Positions 1-6,766 of a stretch of DNA of 9,560 nucleotides are shown here, piece after piece; positions within the stretch are counted from its first letter, which is position 1; each line of letters begins with the position of its first letter. The notes beneath the pieces are model-generated. The model made no database searches and was not told where the DNA came from. It saw nothing but the letters and a program-made list of their open reading frames with translations. The position numbers and the translations under genes are program-made. Location: NCBI GenBank assembly GCA_003446775.1, contig DMCH01000080.1:21426-30985 (forward strand), read 5' to 3'. The stretch is from Chloroflexota bacterium. GTDB lineage: Bacteria; Chloroflexota; Dormibacteria; Dormibacterales; Dormibacteraceae.

Positions 1-80
1 CGGTGCGCGTGGTGGGTCGCAAGGGCCTGCAGCTGCAGGTGGTCGCCGGTGACACGGAAGCAAAGAAGGAGAACGGCTGA
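1..80 (+). CDS. NfeD-like membrane protein, C-terminal end only (partial)
   Basis: Only the last 25 codons are in the window, read in the frame that ends at the TGA at 78-80. They encode VRVVGRKGLQLQVV followed by a short charged tail (DTEAKKENG). The alternating hydrophobic VRVV...LQLQVV pattern resembles the last strands of the small OB-fold domain that ends NfeD proteins. The stop overlaps the ATG of the next gene (TGATG), so the two genes are translationally coupled. NfeD next to a slipin/stomatin gene is a well-known conserved pair in bacteria and archaea, and this context carries most of the call. NfeD proteins are thought to work with SPFH proteins in membrane organisation or proteolysis. 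The fragment alone is too short to exclude another beta-rich membrane protein. Confidence 0.6.
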   Translation, partial: VRVVGRKGLQLQVVAGDTEAKKENG

Positions 81-907
81 TGGACGTCGGCACTCTGGTG
101 GTTGTGGGCGTAATCGTGGTGCTGCTGCTCATCATCGTTTTCTCGAGCCTGCGGATTGCGAACGAGTACGAGCGTGGCGTGGTCTTTCGCCTCGGCCGCC
201 TGATCCCGCTCAAGGGCCCGGGTCTCTTCTTCATCATCCCGTTCGGCATCGATCGCCTCGTCAAGATCGACCTCCGCGTGATCACCCTCGAAGTGCCCCC
301 TCAAGAGGTCATCACCAACGACAACGTGACCGCCAAGGTCAACGCCGTCATCTATTTCCAGGTCGTTGACGCGCAGAGGGCGGTCACTCAGGTGCTCAAC
401 TACATCAACGCGACCTCCCAGATCGCGCAGACGACCCTGCGAGCTGCACTTGGACAGGCCACGCTGGACGAGCTGCTCGCGAACCGCGAGAAGATCAATC
501 AGAACCTGCAAAAGATCATCGACGAGCAGACCGAGCCCTGGGGGATCAAGGTGGCGGTGGTCGAGATCAAGGACGTCGAGCTGCCCCAGAGCATGCAGCG
601 GGCGATGGCGAAGCAGGCCGAAGCCGAGCGCGAAAAGCGAGCCAAGATCATCAACGCCGACGGCGAGTACCAGGCCTCGCAAACCCTTGCCAACGCGGCC
701 CAGATCATCTCGACGCAGCAGGGTGCCCTTCAGCTCCGCTTTCTGCAAACCCTCGTCGAGATCGGTACGGAGAAGAACACGACGATCGTGTTGCCAATCC
801 CCATCGAGCTGTTCCGGCCGATCCTGGAGGCAACGACATCCAAGCCATCAGCACCCGGACCGACCAGCCCTAAGGCGCTGACTCCAACGACCACCGAATC
901 AGGCTGA
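80..907 (+). CDS. Slipin / stomatin-like SPFH (band 7) membrane protein
   Basis: This 275-residue protein has one N-terminal membrane segment (about residues 5-23, VVVGVIVVLLLIIVFSS). The stomatin signature follows at once, ANEYERGVVFRLGR, then GPGLFFIIPFGIDRLVKIDLR. The SPFH domain runs to about residue 200 and includes TNDNVTAKVNAVIYFQV and TLDELLANREKIN. A charged helical stretch (AMAKQAEAEREKRAKIINA) probably forms the oligomerising coiled coil. The end is a Pro/Ser/Thr-rich tail. Slipins form large membrane-bound rings and are usually encoded with NfeD, as here (TGATG overlap with the upstream gene). The probable job is organising membrane microdomains or regulating a membrane protease, but no substrate can be inferred. 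The ATG at 80 is well supported because the membrane segment begins right after it. The CPBP protease gene downstream begins at or just after its stop codon. Confidence 0.93.
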   Translation: MDVGTLVVVGVIVVLLLIIVFSSLRIANEYERGVVFRLGRLIPLKGPGLFFIIPFGIDRLVKIDLRVITLEVPPQEVITNDNVTAKVNAVIYFQVVDAQRAVTQVLNYINATSQIAQTTLRAALGQATLDELLANREKINQNLQKIIDEQTEPWGIKVAVVEIKDVELPQSMQRAMAKQAEAEREKRAKIINADGEYQASQTLANAAQIISTQQGALQLRFLQTLVEIGTEKNTTIVLPIPIELFRPILEATTSKPSAPGPTSPKALTPTTTESG

Positions 908-987
908 CCGCGCCCATTTCCCTCGACGCGGCCGGCGCCTTCATTTCGCTGCTTCTGCCACTGCCCCTGATCGTCACAGCCAACGCT

Positions 988-1974
988 GTGATCGGCAAGC
1001 CGTGGGCGAGTCACGCGTCAGGGATCCTCGCCGGCCTGACCTCAGGCGCAACCTTTCTCTTCGGCGCCCTCATCTTCGCCGGCGTCCTGGGTTCTCCGGC
1101 GCCCGGAGCCTCCGCGTCGGGGTTCGCGATTGGTGTCATGGTCACAGCCGGCCTGGCGGCGGTGGTGGCCTCCAATCCGGTGCGCCAGCGCGTCGCCCGC
1201 ATCCTGCACACAGATCCGGACAACCCGGTCCACACGTTGGCGCTCGTGCTCGCGGTGATCCTGCTTGGCTTGCAGCTCGCGCTCCTCGCATTTGTGGACG
1301 TCCTCGCCGCCGACCGAAACCAGGCGCCATTGACAGTCGGCGACCTGTTTGCTCAGGAATTGCCGTTCCTGATCATCGCCGGCGCCGGCGTCGGCCTCTG
1401 GATTCGTCGCAACGCGATCCAGGCGGCCGACCGACTGGGAGTGGTCAAGCCGGCGTGGTGGCAAATCACGCTGGCGCTCGCCGCAGCCGGCGTCTTTTTC
1501 GCCTTCAGCCAGGCCGTCGTCTCACTGAGTCAGGTACTGACGCCACAGGTCGCGCACAACGTCGACGTCACCACCCAACACGTCTTCAGCGGACTCAACA
1601 ATCCAATCGGGATTGCCGCCATCGCGCTGCTGCCGGCAATTTGCGAGGAGGTCCTGTTCCGAGGCGCGCTGCAGCCGCGGCTGGGGCTGGTGGTGACCGC
1701 GCTCCTCTTCACATCGATTCATACGCAGTACAGCATCTCGTTCGACACCCTCGCGGTTTTCCTCCTCGCGCTGGGCCTGGGCCTGATTCGCAAATACACG
1801 AACACGACGACGTCGGCCATCTGTCATGGGACCTACAACCTGCTCGTGAGCGTAGGCGTCGGCGGCGATGTGGTGGCCTTCGCCATCGCCGCGGAGGTCG
1901 CGCTCGTCGTCCCTACCGCGTTCGCGGTGTGGTCGCTGCGGCGGCGGCGCATCGAAGCCATTTCCAATCCGTGA
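988..1974 (+). CDS. CPBP (CAAX/Abi) family intramembrane glutamic protease
   Basis: The protein has many membrane segments and the conserved CPBP motifs. Motif 1 is EEVLFRG, with E220-E221 and R225 counted from the GTG at 988. Motif 2 is a histidine in FTSIHTQ (H245). Motif 3 is HGTYN (H280, N284). Family members (Rce1-like and bacterial Abi proteins) cleave or bind membrane-associated peptides with these Glu/His residues facing the lipid bilayer. The substrate here is unknown. GTG 988 is the first conventional start after an in-frame TAA at 871-873, but it has no Shine-Dalgarno. The open frame before it encodes a convincing extra hydrophobic segment (AGAFISLLLPLPLIVTANAV). The real start may therefore be a CTG at 904, overlapping the slipin stop, or an ATT at 916. 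The gene probably belongs to the NfeD-slipin transcript, giving a membrane quality-control unit. Family call firm, start uncertain. Confidence 0.88.
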   Translation: MIGKPWASHASGILAGLTSGATFLFGALIFAGVLGSPAPGASASGFAIGVMVTAGLAAVVASNPVRQRVARILHTDPDNPVHTLALVLAVILLGLQLALLAFVDVLAADRNQAPLTVGDLFAQELPFLIIAGAGVGLWIRRNAIQAADRLGVVKPAWWQITLALAAAGVFFAFSQAVVSLSQVLTPQVAHNVDVTTQHVFSGLNNPIGIAAIALLPAICEEVLFRGALQPRLGLVVTALLFTSIHTQYSISFDTLAVFLLALGLGLIRKYTNTTTSAICHGTYNLLVSVGVGGDVVAFAIAAEVALVVPTAFAVWSLRRRRIEAISNP

Positions 1975-1998
1975 CGGCCCTGTTCTTAACAGGCTGGG

Positions 1999-2027
1999 TT
2001 GCGGGGTCGAGATCGAACTTCTAACTT
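1999..2027 (+). promoter_or_regulatory. Candidate upstream promoter for parA (weak)
   Basis: A TTGCGG hexamer at 1999-2004 is followed after 17 bases by TAACTT at 2022-2027. The -35 hexamer is identical to that of the stronger promoter in the origin region (8564-8569) and the spacing is ideal. The -10 is a poor match. If used, it would give parA a leader of about 150 bases that contains the G-quadruplex motif at 2047-2076. Confidence 0.25.
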
Positions 2028-2046
2028 GCGCCGTATGGTGCGAGGC

Positions 2047-2076
2047 GGGGGAGGGGCCGCACCGGGACAGGGAGGG
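2047..2076 (+). other. Canonical G-quadruplex motif upstream of parA
   Basis: Five G-tracts occur in 30 bases: 2047-2051, 2053-2056, 2064-2066, 2070-2072 and 2074-2076. The loops are 1, 7, 3 and 1 bases (A, CCGCACC, ACA, A). This meets the standard G3+ N1-7 rule on the plus strand, the coding strand of parA. Folding in vivo is not shown. Confidence 0.5.
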
Positions 2077-2174
2077 CCCCCAAAGGACGTGCGCGGATTC
2101 GACAGGATTGAGGGCGTTGCTGGGGACATTGGCAAGTGTTAACAGCGGGGCTAGGCGGCCACCGCCTTCTTGGC

Positions 2175-2180
2175 TACAAT
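2175..2180 (+). promoter_or_regulatory. -10 box TACAAT for a leaderless parA transcript
   Basis: TACAAT (5 of 6 match to TATAAT) ends 7 bases before the ATG at 2188, so transcription would begin at or one base before the A of the start codon. No Shine-Dalgarno precedes that ATG, as expected for a leaderless mRNA. The GCTACAAT octamer (2173-2180, G at 2173) also occurs at the origin promoter (8585-8592). No good -35 is visible 16-18 bases upstream (TAGGCG at 2152-2157). Confidence 0.5.
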
Positions 2181-2187
2181 CCGCTGT

Positions 2188-3003
2188 ATGGCCCCAGATA
2201 TAGGATTGGCCTCGAAGGCTGACCCCAAGCTGTTGCCCGCCACCAGGGCGACCGTCCTTGCGATCGTCAACCAGAAAGGTGGGGTCGGCAAGACCACTAC
2301 CGCCATCAACCTGGGCGCCGCCCTCGCCGAGCTCGGACACTCGGTGCTGCTGGTCGACCTCGACCCGCAAGCCAACTCGACATCCGGCCTCGGATTGGAT
2401 CCCGACCGGATTCGCAGCACCATCTACCAGCTCCTCGCGGGCGAAACCAGCGTGGAGGAGTCGATGGTGGAGACGACCGTGCCGCACCTCAGACTCGTGC
2501 CTTCGCACATCGACCTCGCCGGCGCGGAGATCGAGCTCGCCTCGCTCGACGGGCGCGAGACCCGCTTACGCTCGGCGCTCGAGTCGGTGCCGATCGGTGT
2601 GGAGTGCGTGATCATCGACTGCCCGCCGTCGCTCGGACTGCTGACGCTCAACGCCCTGACTGCCGCCACGAGCATGCTCGTCCCCACCCAGTGCGAATAT
2701 TTCGCGCTCGAAGGATTGCGACACCTTCTCTACACCCACCAGCTCGTGCGCTCCCGTCTCAACCCCGAGCTCGAGATCGCCGGCATCCTGATGACCCAGT
2801 TCGACGCGCGCACCACCCTCTCGTGGGACGTTCTGGAGGAGGTGCGGCGCTCGCATCCGGCGCACGTGCTGAAAACGATCATTCCGCGCAACGTCCGGAT
2901 CAGCGAAGCGCCCAGCCACGGCAAGCCTGTGATCCAGTACGACCCCACATCCCGCGGCGCCGCCGCATATCGCGCCCTGGCAAAGGAGCTGTTGGAACGA
3001 TGA
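2188..3003 (+). CDS. parA: Chromosome partitioning ATPase ParA (Soj)
   Basis: This 271-residue Walker-type partition ATPase has the deviant Walker A KGGVGKTT (residues 30-37, signature lysine K30 and P-loop lysine K35). It also has the A' motif VDLDPQAN (56-63), Walker B VIIDCPP (D144) and the chromosomal Soj C-terminal signature RISEAPSHGKPV. In this family ATP-bound dimers coat the nucleoid, and ParB releases them by stimulating ATP hydrolysis, which moves the origins apart. About 20 poorly conserved residues precede the fold. I chose ATG 2188 over TTG 2170 because a TACAAT box at 2175-2180 lies between the two, which would leave the TTG outside the transcript. The stop overlaps the parB start (ATGA), so the two are coupled. 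All key residues are present. Confidence 0.96.
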   Translation: MAPDIGLASKADPKLLPATRATVLAIVNQKGGVGKTTTAINLGAALAELGHSVLLVDLDPQANSTSGLGLDPDRIRSTIYQLLAGETSVEESMVETTVPHLRLVPSHIDLAGAEIELASLDGRETRLRSALESVPIGVECVIIDCPPSLGLLTLNALTAATSMLVPTQCEYFALEGLRHLLYTHQLVRSRLNPELEIAGILMTQFDARTTLSWDVLEEVRRSHPAHVLKTIIPRNVRISEAPSHGKPVIQYDPTSRGAAAYRALAKELLER

Positions 3004-3842
3004 CGCAATCACGTATGCGCGGCCTCGGCCGCGGACTCGACGCACTCATCCCGATGTCGCGCGACGGTGAGGCGATGGTGCCCCAGATGATCGCGGTCGA
3101 CCAGATCCGTCCCTCCCATCAGCAGGTGCGGTCCCGCTTTGACGCCGCACCGTTGGGAGAGCTGGCGGAATCGATCCGCCAGCACGGCGTGCTGCAACCG
3201 CTCCTCGTGCGCAGGAGTGCTGACGGCTACGAGCTGATCGCGGGCGAGCGGAGATGGCGTGCGGCGCGGCTCGCGGGCGTCAACGCGGTGCCCGCAATAG
3301 TGCGCAATGACGCCGGCAATGACGCCCAGCTTGTGCTTGGACTCATAGAGAACCTCCAGCGCGCGGACCTCGACCCCATCGAAGAGGCCCGCGGTCTCAA
3401 GCGCCTCACCGAAGAGTTCAACCTCACGCACGACGAGGTCGCGCAGCGCATCGGAAAGCATCGCGTGTCCGTGACCCAATCCCTCCGGCTGCTCGGTGGC
3501 TGCGCCGCGGTGCAGTCCTCCGTGGCTGCCGGCGCCATCACGGCCGGTCACGCACGCGCGTTGATCGCGCTGGAGAGCCAGGCGGCGCAGGAGCATGGCC
3601 TGAAGGTCGTGATCGCTAAAAGGCTGTCCGTACGTCAGACCGAAAACTGGGTGCGGACTTACAAGCCGCGCCGACTGCTGCGCAATAACGCGCCGGCGGA
3701 CCTTCGCAACATCGCCGCCAATGTCGAGTCCAACCTTGGCGTACCGGTGAAGATCACGGGCACCCTCAATCGCGGAAAGATCGAACTTCGCTACTCGAGT
3801 CGAGAAGAGCTGGAACGGGTCTGCGCTAAGCTCGTCCCCTAA
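3000..3842 (+). CDS. parB: Chromosome partitioning CTPase / parS-binding protein ParB (Spo0J)
   Basis: This 280-residue protein has the usual ParB order. First comes the N-terminal ParA-stimulating peptide MRGLGRGLDALI (6-17). The CTP-binding domain follows, with GVLQPLLVR (63-71), GERRWRA (82-88) and ENLQRADLDPIEEA (117-130). A helix-turn-helix includes THDEVAQRIGKHR, and a C-terminal dimerisation domain ends the protein. ParB clamps load at parS, slide in a CTP-dependent way and recruit ParA and SMC. The ATG at 3000 overlaps the parA stop and places the conserved peptide at the N-terminus; the open frame continues upstream inside parA without meaning. The recognition helix reads GKHRVSVTQSLRLL where many ParBs have GKSR..V.N.LRLL, so binding preference may differ. 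I found no canonical parS (GTTTCACGTGAAAC) in the window. The signal peptidase gene starts 5 bases after the stop. Confidence 0.96.
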   Translation: MTQSRMRGLGRGLDALIPMSRDGEAMVPQMIAVDQIRPSHQQVRSRFDAAPLGELAESIRQHGVLQPLLVRRSADGYELIAGERRWRAARLAGVNAVPAIVRNDAGNDAQLVLGLIENLQRADLDPIEEARGLKRLTEEFNLTHDEVAQRIGKHRVSVTQSLRLLGGCAAVQSSVAAGAITAGHARALIALESQAAQEHGLKVVIAKRLSVRQTENWVRTYKPRRLLRNNAPADLRNIAANVESNLGVPVKITGTLNRGKIELRYSSREELERVCAKLVP

Positions 3843-3847
3843 AACTC

Positions 3848-4474
3848 ATGGCGGTCCCGCAGCAGCCCGCAGTCGCGGCTAACCAACCTCGCGCTTCGAC
3901 CGGCTCCTCGTTTCTGCGCGAGCTGGCCGAAGTCGTCTTGCTCGCCGTCATCCTGTACATCGGCATCAGCTTCGCCGTGCAGACGGTGCATGTCGAAGGC
4001 CTGTCGATGTTTGCCACGCTAGACGACAACGATTACCTGATCGCCAACAAGATCGATTACCGCCTCCATGCTCCTCAGCGCGGAGACATCATTATCCTGC
4101 GGCCCCCCAACAGCAATTCGACCGACTTTATCAAGCGGGTCATCGCATTGCCCGGCGAGCGGCTCCTGATCCGAGACGGAGTCGTCTACATCAACGGCCA
4201 CCGGCTTATCGAGCCCTACCTGCCCGAGGCCTGGGTCGTCTTCAACAACTGGCCCGCCCCCATCGGCAGCTCCAACGGGACGGTGATACCTCCTAATCAA
4301 TATTTCGTGATGGGCGACAACCGCAACAAGTCGCAGGACTCACGCTACTTCGGGCCGATTGGGCGCGACCGCATCGATGGCCGCGCCTGGTTCCGCATCT
4401 GGCCCCTCGACCATTTCGGTGACATCTACTCGCAGGTGCCCAGGCTCGAGAGCGGCTCGATATCCGTGGGCTGA
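3848..4474 (+). CDS. lepB: Type I signal peptidase
   Basis: This 208-residue membrane-anchored serine protease removes signal peptides from exported proteins on the outer face of the cytoplasmic membrane. One N-terminal membrane helix (about 26-44, AEVVLLAVILYIGISFAVQ) is followed by box B VEGLSMFATL with the nucleophile S53. Box D DFIKRVIALPGE carries the general-base lysine K96, and box E is GDNRNKSQDSRYFG (156-169). Most relatives have SM.PTL at the nucleophile; here the proline is alanine (A56). The catalytic Ser-Lys pair is intact, so activity is expected. One membrane helix and about 200 residues match Gram-positive-type SipS enzymes. It starts 5 bases after the parB stop with no clear Shine-Dalgarno, so it is probably translated by coupling on the parAB transcript. 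It ends 7 bases from the convergent M16 gene. Confidence 0.95.
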   Translation: MAVPQQPAVAANQPRASTGSSFLRELAEVVLLAVILYIGISFAVQTVHVEGLSMFATLDDNDYLIANKIDYRLHAPQRGDIIILRPPNSNSTDFIKRVIALPGERLLIRDGVVYINGHRLIEPYLPEAWVVFNNWPAPIGSSNGTVIPPNQYFVMGDNRNKSQDSRYFGPIGRDRIDGRAWFRIWPLDHFGDIYSQVPRLESGSISVG

Positions 4475-4481
4475 GTACGCG

Positions 4482-5750
4482 CTAGGCCCCGACCGCGGCC
4501 CTGAGTGCGAGGTCTTTGGCGAAGGGACCGACAACAGCCATCTGGATGGGTGCGCGCAAAACGTCATTGGCGACTCGGCGCACGTCCTCCGCGGTGATGG
4601 CGTCGACGAGCGCCACCTCTTCTTCGATCGTCTTGATCGATCCGATCAACAGCTCCTGATACGCCAGCCAGAACGACACCCCGTTGGTGCTCTCGAGCTC
4701 CAGTCGCAGGCGGCCCTTCGTGAATTCCTTGGCCCGCACGAGCTCCTCCTCGGCCAGATCGTGATCACACAGGCTTTGCAACTCGGCTATGACCGCATTG
4801 ACCGCACCCACCGCTTGCTTCGGATCCACCCCGAGATAAACCCCCAGTAGGCCGGTATCTCGATGCTTCTGGGTGAAGCTGTGCACGTCATACGCGAGGC
4901 CCAGCCTTTCGCGGATGTTCAAGAACAATCGTGAGCTCATGCCCTCACCGAGCACGGTGTTCAGGAGGTCGAGCACGAACCGATCCGGGTGCAGGTAGCT
5001 GAACGCCCGCACACCCAGGCAGATGTGCGCCTGCTCCGTCTTCCTCCGGCGCATCATCACGCCCGGGCCACGCAATGGCTCCGGCGGCATTGCGATCAGC
5101 TGCCCATCCGGTTGAGCCGGAAGCGCCAGGCGCCCACGCACCGCCTCGAGCATCTCCCCTTCGCCGAACGCACCGGCCGCGCCGATGACAAGGTTTGGCA
5201 GCCGGTAGTGCGCGTCGGCATACTCGAGGATGTCGTCTCGCGTGAGTCGGGCTACCGATTCCTCCGTGCCGGCGATGTCTCGCCCGAGCGGATGATCGGG
5301 CCACATGATCTCCTCGAAAAGGTTCTGCACGAAATCCTGCGGCTGGTCCTGGTACATCCGCAGCTCCTCCAGGATCACCGACCGCTCCCGCTCGACGTCA
5401 GCGGGCGCGAGCTTGGAGTTGGAGACGATGTCGACCAACACGTCAAGCCCGAGCTCGACATGCTCGGCCGGCACTCGCGTCCAGTAGGCAGTCAACTCCT
5501 TGTCGGTGGAGGCGTTGATGAAGCCGCCGACACCCTCGATCGCGTCCGCGATCTCCTTAGAGGTCGGCCTCCTCTGGGTGCCCTTGAAGAAGAGATGCTC
5601 GATGAAGTGCGAGACGCCTGCGTGGCGTTCGTCCTCGAGCCTCGAGCCTCCGCCGAACAGGAAGACGAGGCTTGCGGAGAGGCGCTCGGGCATGACCGCG
5701 GTGACCAGCTTCGCGCCCCCGGCCAGCCCATGAACTCGGTGTAGAGCCAT
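4482..5750 (-). CDS. M16 family zinc metallopeptidase (processing-peptidase-like)
   Basis: This 422-residue protein has the inverted zinc motif HFIEH (H48, E51, H52 from the ATG at 5750). The third ligand glutamate lies in VILEELRMYQD (E128/E129), the expected distance on. The C-terminal half contains the M16 signature IRERLGLAYDVHSF. It matches single-domain-pair bacterial homologues of mitochondrial processing peptidase beta (PqqL/YmxG type), which degrade peptides in clamshell dimers. The frame is open upstream to 5822, but ATG 5750 is preferred because the family fold begins at once (ALHRVHGLAGGAKLVT) and the longer version would run into the previous gene. There is a 46-base gap after that gene and no Shine-Dalgarno. 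In many bacteria this gene follows pnp; here it closes the rpmH operon. Its substrate is unknown, and peptide clearance after signal-peptide processing is only a guess. Confidence 0.93.
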   Translation of the reverse strand: MALHRVHGLAGGAKLVTAVMPERLSASLVFLFGGGSRLEDERHAGVSHFIEHLFFKGTQRRPTSKEIADAIEGVGGFINASTDKELTAYWTRVPAEHVELGLDVLVDIVSNSKLAPADVERERSVILEELRMYQDQPQDFVQNLFEEIMWPDHPLGRDIAGTEESVARLTRDDILEYADAHYRLPNLVIGAAGAFGEGEMLEAVRGRLALPAQPDGQLIAMPPEPLRGPGVMMRRRKTEQAHICLGVRAFSYLHPDRFVLDLLNTVLGEGMSSRLFLNIRERLGLAYDVHSFTQKHRDTGLLGVYLGVDPKQAVGAVNAVIAELQSLCDHDLAEEELVRAKEFTKGRLRLELESTNGVSFWLAYQELLIGSIKTIEEEVALVDAITAEDVRRVANDVLRAPIQMAVVGPFAKDLALRAAVGA

Positions 5751-5796
5751 GGGAGCAGCAAGTTTATCGGACGCCCCGTAAGGACGAATTTTGCGG

Positions 5797-6075
5797 CTAG
5801 TCCTCGCTCCAGCTCTCCCCAAGCGCGCCGAGCGCCGCGTAAAGCGTCATGGCCACGAAGTCGGCGGGCATCCCGTCTGAAGTTGCGTCGAGCGCCTCGC
5901 CGAGGTACTTCCGCACGTTCGATCCCTGCTCGATCTCCCGAAGCTCGAGGCAATCCCGGATCGCCTCAGCGATCTCGGTTGGAGTGAGTTCTTCGTCACC
6001 AGCACCGTCCGCGGCGGCGTTGACCAGCGCGATCGCCTTCCGGATCCGCTGAGCCGCGGCCCGGCCCCCGGGCAT
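5797..6075 (-). CDS. Conserved-position hypothetical protein, small acidic helical
   Basis: I do not recognise this 92-residue protein. The start is rich in Ala and Arg (PGGRAAAQRIRKAIALVNAAADG). A mostly acidic, apparently helical body follows, with TPTEIAEAIRDCLELREIEQ and GMPADFVAMTLYAALGALGESW, ending SED. There is no membrane segment, signal peptide or metal-binding cluster, and one cysteine. It is treated as real because its ATG lies 3 bases after the jag stop (TGA-TCC-ATG), it shares strand with the operon, and it fills the jag-M16 gap with no overlap. Its composition (Ala, Glu, Asp) is also typical of a soluble protein and not of an antisense shadow. It may be a small partner of Jag or of the peptidase; nothing in the sequence decides this. 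Confidence 0.65.
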   Translation of the reverse strand: MPGGRAAAQRIRKAIALVNAAADGAGDEELTPTEIAEAIRDCLELREIEQGSNVRKYLGEALDATSDGMPADFVAMTLYAALGALGESWSED

Positions 6076-6078
6076 GGA

Positions 6079-6723
6079 TCAGGTGCTCGCGGGCTTGCGG
6101 GGTCCGACCACCACTCTGCGATCGGGCTCCTCGCCGATGCTCGAGCTGCCGACGTCGGGATCGTCCTGAAGGGCGAGGTGGATGGCGCGGCGCTCAAACG
6201 CCTGCATCGCGTCGAGTGTGATGGCGTCGCCCGTCATCTTCACCTGGCGCGCCGCGCGCAGGGCGATCTCGCGCACCGTGTGTTCGCGCCTCTGTCGGTA
6301 ACGCTCTACGTCGACGATGACGCGCTCACCCTCTGCGAGATTCTTGCCGAGCATCACGTTGGTCACCGACTGCAGTGCACGCAGGGTCTCACCCCGCCAT
6401 CCGATCAGGCCCCCGAGGTCGCGGCCGCTGATATCGAGCGTGATCGGGTCGGTGCCGGTGCGGACGGTGACTTGCGCGCGGACGCCCATGTGCTTGAGCA
6501 GCCCTTCGACCAGCGCGCGCGCGGCTTCTGCTTTGCCATTGGCGGGTGATGCCGCCCCTGCCGGCGCCGGCGCCTGATCGATGACAACGACCTCCACCAA
6601 CGTCTCTTCGGGACCTTCACTGATCACGCGCACGTCCACGTTCCGACGGCTTTCACCGAGCTCGATCAAGGCCGCGTCGACGGCTTCGTCGAGGGTGCGG
6701 CCACGGCCCTCTGCCGACCTCAT
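6079..6723 (-). CDS. jag: KH-R3H RNA-binding protein Jag / KhpB
   Basis: This 214-residue protein has three domains in family order. The Jag_N domain comes first (RSAEGRGRTLDEAVDAALIE through VEVVV, about 1-48). A short Ala/Pro linker leads to a KH domain with DLGGLIGWRGETLRALQ, where the GWRG loop contacts RNA. The R3H domain contains MQAFERRAIHLALQ and ends SSSIGEEPDRRVVVGPRK. In Firmicutes, KhpB pairs with KhpA and influences cell division and envelope growth through small RNAs. The gene is almost always next to yidC, as here. ATG 6723 is chosen because no in-frame ATG, GTG or TTG precedes it in the 43-base gap after yidC and the Jag_N domain starts there; GGGGTGG lies about 7 bases upstream. 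The next gene begins 3 bases after its stop. Confidence 0.95.
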   Translation of the reverse strand: MRSAEGRGRTLDEAVDAALIELGESRRNVDVRVISEGPEETLVEVVVIDQAPAPAGAASPANGKAEAARALVEGLLKHMGVRAQVTVRTGTDPITLDISGRDLGGLIGWRGETLRALQSVTNVMLGKNLAEGERVIVDVERYRQRREHTVREIALRAARQVKMTGDAITLDAMQAFERRAIHLALQDDPDVGSSSIGEEPDRRVVVGPRKPAST

Positions 6724-6766
6724 CGCACGTCCACCCCATCGCGCATTTCTTCTCTCACCATTTCCC

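Noticed and set aside
2129..2157. TTGGCA at 2129 as a -35 for parA
   Set aside because: At 17 bases the partner would be TAGGCG, a poor -10, and it is too far from the TACAAT at 2175.
2858..2880. CACGTG core inside parA as a parS site
   Set aside because: The flanks do not give GTTTCACGTGAAAC, and the stretch is explained by coding sequence.
4989..5744. 251-codon plus-strand frame opposite the M16 gene
   Set aside because: It is antisense to a gene with intact catalytic motifs, and its composition is a reverse-complement shadow.
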